From Hellea sp. (GTDB taxonomy: Bacteria; Pseudomonadota; Alphaproteobacteria; Caulobacterales; Maricaulaceae), in contig JABABK010000002.1 in the NCBI GenBank assembly GCA_014238285.1, forward strand, positions 1 to 56,615: DNA of 56,615 bases. The letters are read 5' to 3'. Made by a program: the position numbers and the translations under genes. Position 1 is the stretch's first letter, and every line of letters begins with the position of its first letter. The notes beneath the pieces were generated by a model. It saw only the letters and a program-made list of their open reading frames with translations. It was not told where the DNA came from and did no database searches. Of this stretch, positions 8,267 through 14,971 are shown piece by piece.

Positions 8267-8515
8267 TTAGGTTTCTTGGGATCTTAAGTCTGCCATTAAA
8301 GCCCATGCTTTCAAACATATCAGTTCATCGGCTTTATATTTGATGAGTTCCACATGGAGCTGGCCTTCTATGGCAGAAAATGGCGGGATTATCAAAGTCA
8401 TCTTGGCCGCTGCAAGGCTATTTTGCATGGCTTCGATTTCAGTGCAGTGCATGCTGTTCTTCTGGGATTCGTAAAGACGTTTGACGATGGTTTTTATATC
8501 TGTTGTTTTGCGCAT
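8267..8515 (-). CDS. Small hypothetical protein
   Basis: An 82-residue protein with no family I recognise. It begins with a basic, helix-prone segment (residues 1-20) and continues with an amphipathic, Ala/Leu-rich part, without a signal peptide or membrane segment. The start codon has no visible Shine-Dalgarno. It lies directly behind the terminator of the upstream secreted-protein gene, so it would need readthrough or its own promoter inside about 20 bases. This weakens the call; it could be a chance frame. Confidence 0.35.
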   Translation of the reverse strand: MRKTTDIKTIVKRLYESQKNSMHCTEIEAMQNSLAAAKMTLIIPPFSAIEGQLHVELIKYKADELICLKAWALMADLRSQET

Positions 8516-8534
8516 ATTTTTACTGTTGTTATAT

Positions 8535-8562
8535 AAAAAATGACGGGAGGAGGGGGCCTCCC
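8535..8562 (-). terminator. Terminator of the small secreted protein gene (minus strand)
   Basis: Read on the minus strand, GGGAGG and CCTCCC (8557-8562 and 8545-8550) form a stem and are followed by GTCA and six T. It ends transcription of the gene at 8601-8885. Confidence 0.75.
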
Positions 8563-8600
8563 GGTCAAGGTCTCTAGGGGTAGAGAATAATGAAGAGGGT

Positions 8601-8885
8601 CTATTTCGACGAATTGGTGTAGAGATTGGGTGTGCGGGTTTTTTGAACTTTTGGCCGGATAACTTTTGCGGCAGATTGTTGCGTGCCGTAAGTTTTTACC
8701 AAGTGTTTGTTGCTCATATGCATATAGTTGCTGGGCATTATACGTTGTTTTACTGGGGTTTTGATGACCACACGCTTCACAGTGTTCGTCGACGCAGCTG
8801 TATCGGCAGCATGAGCAAAGCTCGTCGGCATTCCGGTTAGGGCTAGGCCGATGACTGCTTTGATGATTAAGTTTGTGATCTTCAT
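8601..8885 (-). CDS. Small exported basic protein, unknown function
   Basis: A 94-residue protein with a clear signal peptide: MKITNLIIKAVIGLALTGM, then a probable cleavage after AHA (about residue 26). The mature part is basic, rich in Lys, Thr and Val, and lacks cysteine. The ATG at 8885 is preceded by GGAGA at good spacing, which decides the start over an in-frame TTG 12 bases upstream. The gene is followed by its own terminator. It may be a small periplasmic or cell-wall-associated protein; no family is recognised. Confidence 0.65.
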   Translation of the reverse strand: MKITNLIIKAVIGLALTGMPTSFAHAADTAASTNTVKRVVIKTPVKQRIMPSNYMHMSNKHLVKTYGTQQSAAKVIRPKVQKTRTPNLYTNSSK

Positions 8886-9082
8886 TGTATTCTCCAATTC
8901 GCTTAATCTCTTTCTAAGTAAGACGAATTGAAGGCGTGTAAAAAAAGTGAGAATAAACGTTTACCTTTGTTAACCTTTTTGGACCCGAGCGGGCTTTCGA
9001 GAACATGCGTTCGGCGATTATGGTTACTGGATTCTAAAGGTGAGTTTAACGGGTTTTCAAAGTCTTTGAGCTAGTAAAGCTC

Positions 9083-9346
9083 ATGGATAAAAATACGTTA
9101 CAAAAAGTGGGGGAATGGGCGCATTCTAGGGTGGCATCGGGGGAAGAGCCACCCTGGACCTTCCACAAATTAAAACTATTAGCGGAGCTCGCTATGGAAT
9201 TATCTGACGGTCTGGAGGCTGGCGTGGCTTACACACCTGGTTTGCTCAGCGACGAAGATAAATCCGTAGCAGCGCTAGATAATATTGTGGAAATTTCAGA
9301 CTTCAAACCAAAAGAACAAGACCCTTTTGCCAATCTACCCGTATAG
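9083..9346 (+). CDS. Small acidic hypothetical protein
   Basis: An 87-residue acidic, probably cytosolic protein. Residues 22-45 (EPPWTFHKLKLLAELAMELSDG) form an amphipathic helix-like segment, and the C-terminus is rich in Asp, Glu and Pro. No signal peptide or membrane segment is seen. The ATG is preceded by a small inverted repeat (GAGC...GCTC) but no clear Shine-Dalgarno. It converges on the GIY-YIG-like gene with a gap of only 7 bases. I do not recognise the family. Confidence 0.5.
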   Translation: MDKNTLQKVGEWAHSRVASGEEPPWTFHKLKLLAELAMELSDGLEAGVAYTPGLLSDEDKSVAALDNIVEISDFKPKEQDPFANLPV

Positions 9347-9353
9347 TTAAAGC

Positions 9354-9707
9354 CTATACGAAAGGCGAACTGGCCTGAATGGGTTGAACGTCGGGTAACT
9401 TGTCTTTGATCAGCGGCGGGAATTGAGTGGCGAGGAATGTTTCCACACCGTCACGAACAGCTTGTGTTTCGATCTCTGCCCACGTCACCATCATGTTGCC
9501 GCTTTCGATAAAGCGCATAATTTGATGATTTAGGCGGTGTCCAGCCAGACGCGCTGCGATATTGCCTTGCCCAATACGGACGATACGCGGGTTTTCGCCG
9601 CCATGCCAAATGATATAGACGCCAGTCGCATGCAAGTTGGTCAAATCCAAATTTGTCAGATTTAGCCATTTATTGTCGATTGATTTAGCCCAAAGCAATT
9701 TGTGCAC
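9354..9707 (-). CDS. GIY-YIG-like domain protein
   Basis: About 117 residues. The ATGVYIIWHGG segment with VRIGQGNIAARLAGHR resembles the GIY-YIG nuclease core: a beta strand with GVY-II, then a helix carrying an Arg. A Glu in GVETFLATQFPP sits where the metal-binding Glu of the fold is expected. A GTG start at 9707 is favoured because GGGAG lies at the right distance; an in-frame GTG at 9716 is the alternative. Many stand-alone proteins of this kind are uncharacterised. Nuclease activity is an inference from the motif only. Confidence 0.5.
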   Translation of the reverse strand: MHKLLWAKSIDNKWLNLTNLDLTNLHATGVYIIWHGGENPRIVRIGQGNIAARLAGHRLNHQIMRFIESGNMMVTWAEIETQAVRDGVETFLATQFPPLIKDKLPDVQPIQASSPFV

Positions 9708-9805
9708 GCGAATCACTCCCTCGATTATATGGTTAACAAGACACGGTTTACCAGATTTTGTCAAAATGATTTCAACTTTATGACCTATGGGTCTAAGTAA
9801 GTTTT

Positions 9806-11560
9806 ATGTCGATCCCTGTTCCTCTAACCCTATGTGATCCGCCCAAAATTGATTGGTCGCGCGATGCCGCGCCTGCGGCTACCGGTTTCAATGACATATA
9901 TTTTAGTACAGATGGCGGGCTCGATGAAGCTCGATCTGTTTTCCTTAAAGCCTGTGGTTTACCAGAGCGCTGGGTAGGGCGAGACTATTTTGCCATTGGA
10001 GAGCTTGGTTTTGGGACGGGATTGAATTTTCTTGCAACGTGGCAGTTGTGGCAGGAAAATAAATCTGAAACCGGACGGCTTCATTTCATTTCAATAGAGA
10101 AATACCCGCTGGATCGACAGCAGTTATCAAAAGCGCACAGCGCTTGGCCTGAATTGTCTGAATTTTCGACAAAACTAATTGATCAATGGCCAGGCCGTGT
10201 GAAAGGGTTTCATCATTTGGAGTTTGGGGATGTTAGCTTGACCTTGGTTCATGATGATATTTTGTCGGGCCTTAGTGAAATTTCGGGCAAAGTTGATGCC
10301 TGGTTTTTGGATGGATTTAGCCCCGCTAAAAACCCCGACATGTGGTCACCTAAAGTTATGCAGGAAGTGGCGGGTTTATCCAATCTTGGTGCAAGGGTCG
10401 GTACATTTACCGTTGCTCGTGGCGTCAGAGAGACTTTAAGCGATGCAGGATTTGTGGTTTCCAAGGAAAAGGGATTTGGCCGCAAGCGAGATCGATTAGA
10501 GGCGGTGTTTGGCGCATGGGCTTCGGGGCCGAAAATTCAGAGTGTTCGCCCAATTATTATTGGGGCCGGAATAGCTGGGGCCAATCTAGCCGCTAGTTTT
10601 AAGAAGCGCGGTATTGCTTCGGTCGTTATTGATCCCGATGATGGAACTGGCGCGAGTTGCAATGCCGCCGCAATTTTAAAACCTCGGATGGATATCCAGG
10701 ACCGTCCAGAGAGCCGCTTTTTCATGGCTAGCTATCTCCATGCACTGCGATTGTATCAAAAAACTCAAGCCATCTTGCATAGAGGTATCCAGCATCTCAG
10801 CTTTGATGAAAAGCAAGCGCAGAGATTTGGAAAATTGTTAAAACATACGCCGCTTCCTGAAGAGCATTTCAGGACTTCAGTATCGTCTTTGGCTGAACAT
10901 GTTGTTGAATTTCCTCAAGGGCTGGTGGTCGATCCAGCGAAACTTAGGTCTGAGTTGCTCTTGGACATTAAATTGATCAAAGGTCAGGCGGCGAGCGTTA
11001 AGAACATGGCTAAAGACATCGAAGTATTGGATGGCAATGGAGTGGTTTTAGCCGCGGGGTCTCATGCCATTTGGACCTGTGGCTATGGTATTCGGGAGTT
11101 ACCTCAATTCGCAGAGCTAAAGCTACGATATAGCCGAGGTCAGGTCACATCTGTTGAAGCGAATTTAGAAGACGTTGTGACTTATGGCAATTACGCTATC
11201 CCCATGACAGGGGATGTTCTGATAGGGGCAACTCACAAAAGGCTTGATGATCTGTCGCCGTTTGAGGTTCGGGTGGAAGACGACGTCGAAAATATTGAGA
11301 AGTTTGAAGCTGTTTTTAGTCAAAGCTGTCAAGCGCTTACAGGAAAGTCGCGATCCAGCGTGCGTGTTACCACTCCTACTACGTTACCGATGATATTTGG
11401 CGATGATAAAGAGTGGGGATTAACCGGGCTTGGATCGCGGGGGTTCGTTTTTGCGCCGCTTCTGGCCGAGGCGATCGTCGCCAATATATGCGGGGAAGTT
11501 TCACCTATATCCAATAAAGTTTGGACGCGTTTTCGGGCGAGAGAGAAAGATCCAACCTGA
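9806..11560 (+). CDS. mnmC: Bifunctional tRNA mnm5s2U34 biosynthesis enzyme MnmC
   Basis: A 584-residue two-domain enzyme that finishes the mnm5 modification of U34 in tRNAs for Lys, Glu and Gln. The N-terminal methyltransferase (MnmC2/DUF752) shows the SAM-binding IGELGFGTGLNFL motif and WFLDGFSPAKNPDMW. The C-terminal FAD oxidoreductase (MnmC1) begins near residue 248 with PIIIGAGIAGANLAASF and ends with the GSRGFVFAPLLAE segment. The order and length fit MnmC, though it is shorter than the E. coli protein (668 residues). It acts after MnmE/MnmG, which are not in the window. Confidence 0.93.
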   Translation: MSIPVPLTLCDPPKIDWSRDAAPAATGFNDIYFSTDGGLDEARSVFLKACGLPERWVGRDYFAIGELGFGTGLNFLATWQLWQENKSETGRLHFISIEKYPLDRQQLSKAHSAWPELSEFSTKLIDQWPGRVKGFHHLEFGDVSLTLVHDDILSGLSEISGKVDAWFLDGFSPAKNPDMWSPKVMQEVAGLSNLGARVGTFTVARGVRETLSDAGFVVSKEKGFGRKRDRLEAVFGAWASGPKIQSVRPIIIGAGIAGANLAASFKKRGIASVVIDPDDGTGASCNAAAILKPRMDIQDRPESRFFMASYLHALRLYQKTQAILHRGIQHLSFDEKQAQRFGKLLKHTPLPEEHFRTSVSSLAEHVVEFPQGLVVDPAKLRSELLLDIKLIKGQAASVKNMAKDIEVLDGNGVVLAAGSHAIWTCGYGIRELPQFAELKLRYSRGQVTSVEANLEDVVTYGNYAIPMTGDVLIGATHKRLDDLSPFEVRVEDDVENIEKFEAVFSQSCQALTGKSRSSVRVTTPTTLPMIFGDDKEWGLTGLGSRGFVFAPLLAEAIVANICGEVSPISNKVWTRFRAREKDPT

Positions 11561-11625
11561 AAACGCGCCCGAAAAACCCCCGACAATCTTTACGATATAT
11601 CGAGGGTTCGAGGGGGAAGCTGTGT

Positions 11626-11835
11626 CTAGAAACGAATAGTCAGTTGTCTATTGCCTTTAGTGACTATTGTTATGCCAAACTCTGGGTTTTCTTTGGGTTT
11701 GACATCTAGGCCTTGCGTTGAAACTTCGTAGGCAACTGCGCCGGCTGAAAGTTCGATGGCTTGGGGGCCCATGGTTTGGCCGCCGGTTCCGATGATACCT
11801 GCGCCGGCCAGAAGTAATATTGTCGATTTAATCAT
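11626..11835 (-). CDS. Small exported hypothetical protein
   Basis: A 69-residue protein with an N-terminal hydrophobic segment (IKSTILLLAGAGIIGTGG) that looks like a short signal or anchor, and a beta-prone C-terminal part ending LTIRF. AGGAGAGAG lies directly before the ATG and supports translation. It sits downstream of the psp genes on the same strand, 55 bases from the end of pspC's upstream neighbour region, and converges on mnmC. No family is recognised. Confidence 0.5.
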   Translation of the reverse strand: MIKSTILLLAGAGIIGTGGQTMGPQAIELSAGAVAYEVSTQGLDVKPKENPEFGITIVTKGNRQLTIRF

Positions 11836-11890
11836 AGTCTCTCTCCTGACAAATAATTCTATTTAGGGGGTGACCCAGAAAACTTTAGGA

Positions 11891-12370
11891 CTAATTTTCC
11901 AGGTCGCGAAATTCACGGTTTAAGCGCCATTCTTTTGACGTCACTGACCGTTCTAGGTCCTGAAGTCTTGCTTCAAGAGAGCGAAACTTAGATTTCGTAT
12001 CTCTGAAGTTTGACGTCCGAGCGATAGGTGTCTCGGTTCTGGCTTCACGGTGACTGCGTTTCGCTTTGCGGGCTTCACGATATTCGCGAATATAAGGTGC
12101 GCGCTTATCAGAAGGGATGCAGACCCAAAGAATTGGATAAACAATGATCGGTAGTCCTGTGAAGATCAGTAGAAGGATGAAAACGATCCGAACAATGATG
12201 GCGTCAAGTCCAAGGTAATCACCTATTCCTGCGCAAACCCCGCCAATAACACCATCAATCTTGTTCCGGCGTAACTTATGAGGGCCAGTATATTCGTATC
12301 CGTCGTCATTGCCTGCCCAGTTCATGTCGTTCAGACTTCTGTGGATCGGGTTTTTATATCGTTTTGTCAT
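11891..12370 (-). CDS. pspC: Phage shock protein C
   Basis: A 159-residue PspC-domain protein, the inner-membrane sensor partner of PspB that relays envelope stress to PspA. The PspC core runs LRRNKIDGVIGGVCAGIGDYLGLD, then a membrane segment (VRIVFILLLIFTGLPIIVYPILWVCIP). The C-terminal tail is charged and ends with a coiled coil (residues about 125-155). GGAGAGAG precedes the ATG at 12370. It overlaps the end of pspB by 17 bases, so the two are likely translated together. Confidence 0.9.
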   Translation of the reverse strand: MTKRYKNPIHRSLNDMNWAGNDDGYEYTGPHKLRRNKIDGVIGGVCAGIGDYLGLDAIIVRIVFILLLIFTGLPIIVYPILWVCIPSDKRAPYIREYREARKAKRSHREARTETPIARTSNFRDTKSKFRSLEARLQDLERSVTSKEWRLNREFRDLEN

Positions 12371-12596
12371 TATTCTCTCTCCAGTTAGGGATTTCGTCAT
12401 CTAGGATGCGCTCTAAAACATTGACTCTTTGATCGAGTATGTCAGCGCGGCGGGACATTTGGTCCAGCTCTGCCAGTTGGTCATCGCTCATATGGTCCAT
12501 CATGCGTTCTTTGTGGCCGAAAAATATTTTTAGCCATCCTGTACCGAACACCGCAACGATTGCGACAATGGGGATGAGCGCCTCGATAATTCCCAT
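12354..12596 (-). CDS. pspB: Phage shock protein B
   Basis: An 80-residue PspB: one N-terminal membrane helix (IEALIPIVAIVAVFGTGWLKIFF), then a cytoplasmic leucine-zipper-like coiled coil (LAELDQMSRRADILDQRVNVLERIL) and the family-typical DDEIPNWR end. PspB joins PspC to sense membrane stress and releases PspA. The start has AGAGAGAG at suitable spacing. It lies downstream of pspA, separated by a GC-rich hairpin. Confidence 0.92.
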   Translation of the reverse strand: MGIIEALIPIVAIVAVFGTGWLKIFFGHKERMMDHMSDDQLAELDQMSRRADILDQRVNVLERILDDEIPNWRENNDKTI

Positions 12597-12622
12597 AATA
12601 ATTCTCTCTCTCTTTAATGGTT

Positions 12623-12646
12623 GGCCGGGAGGAAGGGGTCCCGGCC
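12623..12646 (-). promoter_or_regulatory. Intercistronic hairpin between pspA and pspB
   Basis: GGCCGGGA (12623-12630) pairs with TCCCGGCC (12639-12646) around an 8-base loop, with no T tract. It probably protects the pspA 3' end or partly lowers pspBC expression relative to pspA, rather than terminating. Confidence 0.45.
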
Positions 12647-12662
12647 GGGTTTTCGTTATGGC

Positions 12663-13349
12663 CTAGTTTGTTGCCTTTTTGGAAGGCTTAGGCTTGCGGA
12701 GACTAGCTTTAAGGGCTGCTAGCTCGTTTTCAATAGACTCGTCAGCTTCGAGTTGCGCAAATTGGCTCTCTAAGCTTTCACCGGAGCCTAAATCAAAGGC
12801 TTCGACATGTGCTTCAAGCTCATCAACCTTACGCTCCATGCGTTCGTAGCGGGCTAGGGCATCGTCGACACGGTAGTCTGCCATTTTAGAGCGCATCTTA
12901 ATCTGGTTCTGGGCGATAGAGCCGCGCATCATCAAAGATTTATGTTTGGCTCGGGCTTCATCCAGCTTGGTTTGCAGCTTAGATAGATCAGCGTCGGCTT
13001 TTCCAACGGCGTCGTCAAGGATTTCAATTTCCTGTTCAACAACAGCGATCATGTTTTCAGCTTGCTGCTTCGCTTGTAGAGCGCCTCTGGCTAAGTCTTC
13101 GCGTTCTTTAGTAAGTGCGATCTCGGCTTTTTTGCCCCAATCTTCTGCCTTTTCTTTATAGGCATCGACTTTGCGGCTTAATTCTTTGCGTTCTGCAATA
13201 TTGCGGGCGGCGTCTGTCCGAACTTCGACGAGTGTGTCTTCCATTTCTTGGATGATCAATCGTGCGATCTTCTCGGGGTTTTCGGCTTTGTCGATCATTG
13301 AATTCAGGTTTGAATTGATGATGTCACCCATGCGTGAAAAAATTCCCAT
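12663..13349 (-). CDS. pspA: Phage shock protein A
   Basis: A 228-residue PspA/IM30 protein that forms coiled-coil assemblies on stressed inner membranes and in enterobacteria inhibits PspF. It starts MGIFSRMGDIINSNLNSMIDKAENPEK, the amphipathic membrane-binding helix. A long charged coiled coil follows, with the LARGALQAKQQAE and MRGSIAQNQIKMRSKMADYRVDDALARYERME stretches, and a basic tail ends it. The ATG at 13349 is preceded by AAGGAG and fixes the start; the open frame upstream is not part of PspA. It is the third gene of the psp operon. Confidence 0.95.
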   Translation of the reverse strand: MGIFSRMGDIINSNLNSMIDKAENPEKIARLIIQEMEDTLVEVRTDAARNIAERKELSRKVDAYKEKAEDWGKKAEIALTKEREDLARGALQAKQQAENMIAVVEQEIEILDDAVGKADADLSKLQTKLDEARAKHKSLMMRGSIAQNQIKMRSKMADYRVDDALARYERMERKVDELEAHVEAFDLGSGESLESQFAQLEADESIENELAALKASLRKPKPSKKATN

Positions 13350-13378
13350 TTTAGTCTCCTTGTAAATCCGTTTGGGGC

Positions 13379-13552
13379 TTAGAATATTGTTGCGATTACA
13401 AATCCGGCGGCGAAAAAGCCCCAGCATTCGATCTTGCGGGTTGAAAGGTATTTCACAAAACGGGCGCCTTTGGCTCTCCAGTCTTGTCCGGTTGCTTTGT
13501 CCGCATGTTCGTCGAACATGCGGTCCAAATCGTCTCTGTGGTTTCTTGCCAT
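13379..13552 (-). CDS. Small psp-operon protein with C-terminal membrane helix (unannotated)
   Basis: A 57-residue gene between pspA and the small gene upstream. The protein starts MARNHRDDLDRMFDEHADKA, is highly charged for about 42 residues, and ends in a hydrophobic stretch (CWGFFAAGFVIATIF) suited to a tail-anchored inner-membrane helix. GAAGG, directly after the upstream stop codon, is its Shine-Dalgarno; only 14 bases separate the two genes, and pspA starts 29 bases downstream. It might take the role that PspD or PspG play in enterobacteria, but no sequence likeness is evident. Confidence 0.65.
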   Translation of the reverse strand: MARNHRDDLDRMFDEHADKATGQDWRAKGARFVKYLSTRKIECWGFFAAGFVIATIF

Positions 13553-13566
13553 CTCTACTTGCCTTC

Positions 13567-13737
13567 TTAGAAGCCAAATCCGACAAGGCGGGCACCGCCT
13601 GAACGGTGGGATAGGGTTTTAGCGCGCCGGCGGCTGCGAATACTGCGGACCGGAGCCGTCACATCTGCACTCGTTTCCGGGGTACCGGTTGTGCTAGCAA
13701 TGTGACCTGCGTCTATATCAAATGTACGAAAGGTCAT
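13567..13737 (-). CDS. Small basic protein, first gene of the psp operon (unannotated)
   Basis: A 56-residue protein (57 if the ATG at 13740 is used). The N-terminal half is polar and Thr/Ala-rich; the C-terminal half is strongly basic (RSIRSRRRAKTLSHRSGG) and ends RLVGFGF. AAGGAG precedes tandem ATGs and spacing favours the second. It is the promoter-proximal gene of the operon, facing pspF. It has no membrane helix; the Arg cluster could bind nucleic acid or acidic lipid. I do not recognise the family. Confidence 0.6.
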   Translation of the reverse strand: MTFRTFDIDAGHIASTTGTPETSADVTAPVRSIRSRRRAKTLSHRSGGARLVGFGF

Positions 13738-13740
13738 CAT

Positions 13741-13948
13741 TTTCTCCTTGGTGTCTCTCTCTTTGCGCCGATCCCGTTGATCAGCGACAAATTCAATATG
13801 CTCAAATCCTGCTCAGAAGTCGAATGTTTTTAAGTTATTGATTTTATTCATGTTTTATGTTTTTGGTTGAAAGGTGCATTTATAATTTAGTAAAATTAGC
13901 TAATATTTAGTATTGAAATCAATGTATATTTGGTTTATTTGACTAATT
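13741..13948. promoter_or_regulatory. Divergent pspF / psp operon control region
   Basis: This 208-base AT-rich region must drive both directions. A palindrome ATTAGCTAAT at 13895-13904, within a larger AT-rich symmetric stretch, may be an operator. I looked on both strands for a sigma-54 -24/-12 element (GG and GC 10 bases apart in TGGCAC-TTGC context) and found none. That agrees with the degenerate state of PspF. Confidence 0.4.
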
Positions 13949-14971
13949 ATGGCCGCTATACCTCCACAGCTCGTCGGTGAATCACCGGAATTCCATGCTC
14001 TACTGGACTGGGTTTCGGATATTGCTAGCCTAAATGTGCCTGTTTTGGTGCTCGGGGAGGTCGGAGTTGGCAAAGAAATGGTCGCCTCACGTCTGCACTT
14101 CCTCTCTCAAAGGTGGGAGCAGGGCTATTACTCTATTAATTGCGCCGCTTATGCGCCGGATGTGGTCGATGCTCTATTATATGGCGACGGTAGGGATGGG
14201 CTATTGGTACAGGCCGAGGGCGGCACGCTCTTTATAGATAATATAGAGACGCTGCCTTTTTACCAATTAGAACGTCTCGCCCAGGTTATTGAATACGGCG
14301 AATTTGATCCTGTCGATGGCAGTAGTCCCGAGGCCATCGATATCCGCTTTGTATTATCCACTAATCCCGAATTTATTTCGAGAATGAAAGACCGGGCCGA
14401 GTTCTCGCAGTTCCTTAGCCGAATTTCGGGCGATCTCGTCCATATAGAACCGCTGCGGGACCGAAAAGCTGATATCGCGCCGCTTATGCTGCATTTTGGA
14501 CGAAAAATGGTCTCTCAGCTTGGCGCGGCCCAGTTTCCGGGCGTGACGCCGGAAGCCTTCGAGGCTCTTATGGCCTATGATTGGCCCGGAAATGTTAGAG
14601 AACTTAAAAATGTTATAGAACGCAGCACTGCCAGAGCTTTCCTTGCCGATAGCACATTATCGGCACCCATCGCCGACATGGTATTTAGCCCTTTTGCCAG
14701 AGCCTTTCGTGAAATCACCCCTGAGCAGACAAAGCAGCCATCTGTTCAAACAGTAGTTTCCACCGAAATCTCCGCCCAAGCCTCCGAAGTCACAGCTACT
14801 CAAACCGCTCAATCAACTCACCTGACCGAACGGGTAACCGTATTCGAGCGCGGCCTAATAGACGAAGCCATGCAGGTCAGTGATCACCATCAAGGCAAGG
14901 CGGCCGAGCATTTGGGGCTGAGTTATCATCAGTTTCGAGGGATGCTTCGGAAACATGGTTTGAAGAAGTAA
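13949..14971 (+). CDS. pspF: PspF-like AAA+ regulator lacking the sigma-54 contact loop
   Basis: A 340-residue ortholog of PspF by alignment from end to end (LVGESPEFH, ASRLHFLSQRW, YDWPGNVRELKNVIERS, LGLSYHQFRGMLRKHG) and by its position opposite the psp operon. The Walker A is GEVGVGKE (36-43). Between LLYG (76-79) and GGTLF (91-95) it has 11 residues where E. coli PspF has 21, and the GAFTGA loop that contacts sigma-54 is missing. Walker B reads FIDN instead of FLDE, and the first finger Arg is replaced (FSQFLSRI). The Fis-type HTH at the C-terminus is intact. It therefore probably binds DNA but cannot open sigma-54 promoters. Confidence 0.85.
   Translation: MAAIPPQLVGESPEFHALLDWVSDIASLNVPVLVLGEVGVGKEMVASRLHFLSQRWEQGYYSINCAAYAPDVVDALLYGDGRDGLLVQAEGGTLFIDNIETLPFYQLERLAQVIEYGEFDPVDGSSPEAIDIRFVLSTNPEFISRMKDRAEFSQFLSRISGDLVHIEPLRDRKADIAPLMLHFGRKMVSQLGAAQFPGVTPEAFEALMAYDWPGNVRELKNVIERSTARAFLADSTLSAPIADMVFSPFARAFREITPEQTKQPSVQTVVSTEISAQASEVTATQTAQSTHLTERVTVFERGLIDEAMQVSDHHQGKAAEHLGLSYHQFRGMLRKHGLKK

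Noticed and set aside
8354-8536. Small plus-strand frame opposite the 8267-8515 gene
   Set aside because: It has no ribosome-binding site and its codons look like the reverse of the other frame; the minus-strand frame is only slightly better supported.
13350-13595. Long N-terminal extension of PspA in the open frame up to 13595
   Set aside because: The ATG at 13349 has AAGGAG at good spacing and gives the normal PspA start. The upstream region is better explained by the two small genes in another frame.
13741-13948. Sigma-54 promoter for the psp operon
   Set aside because: No GG-N10-GC pair in the proper context was found on either strand.
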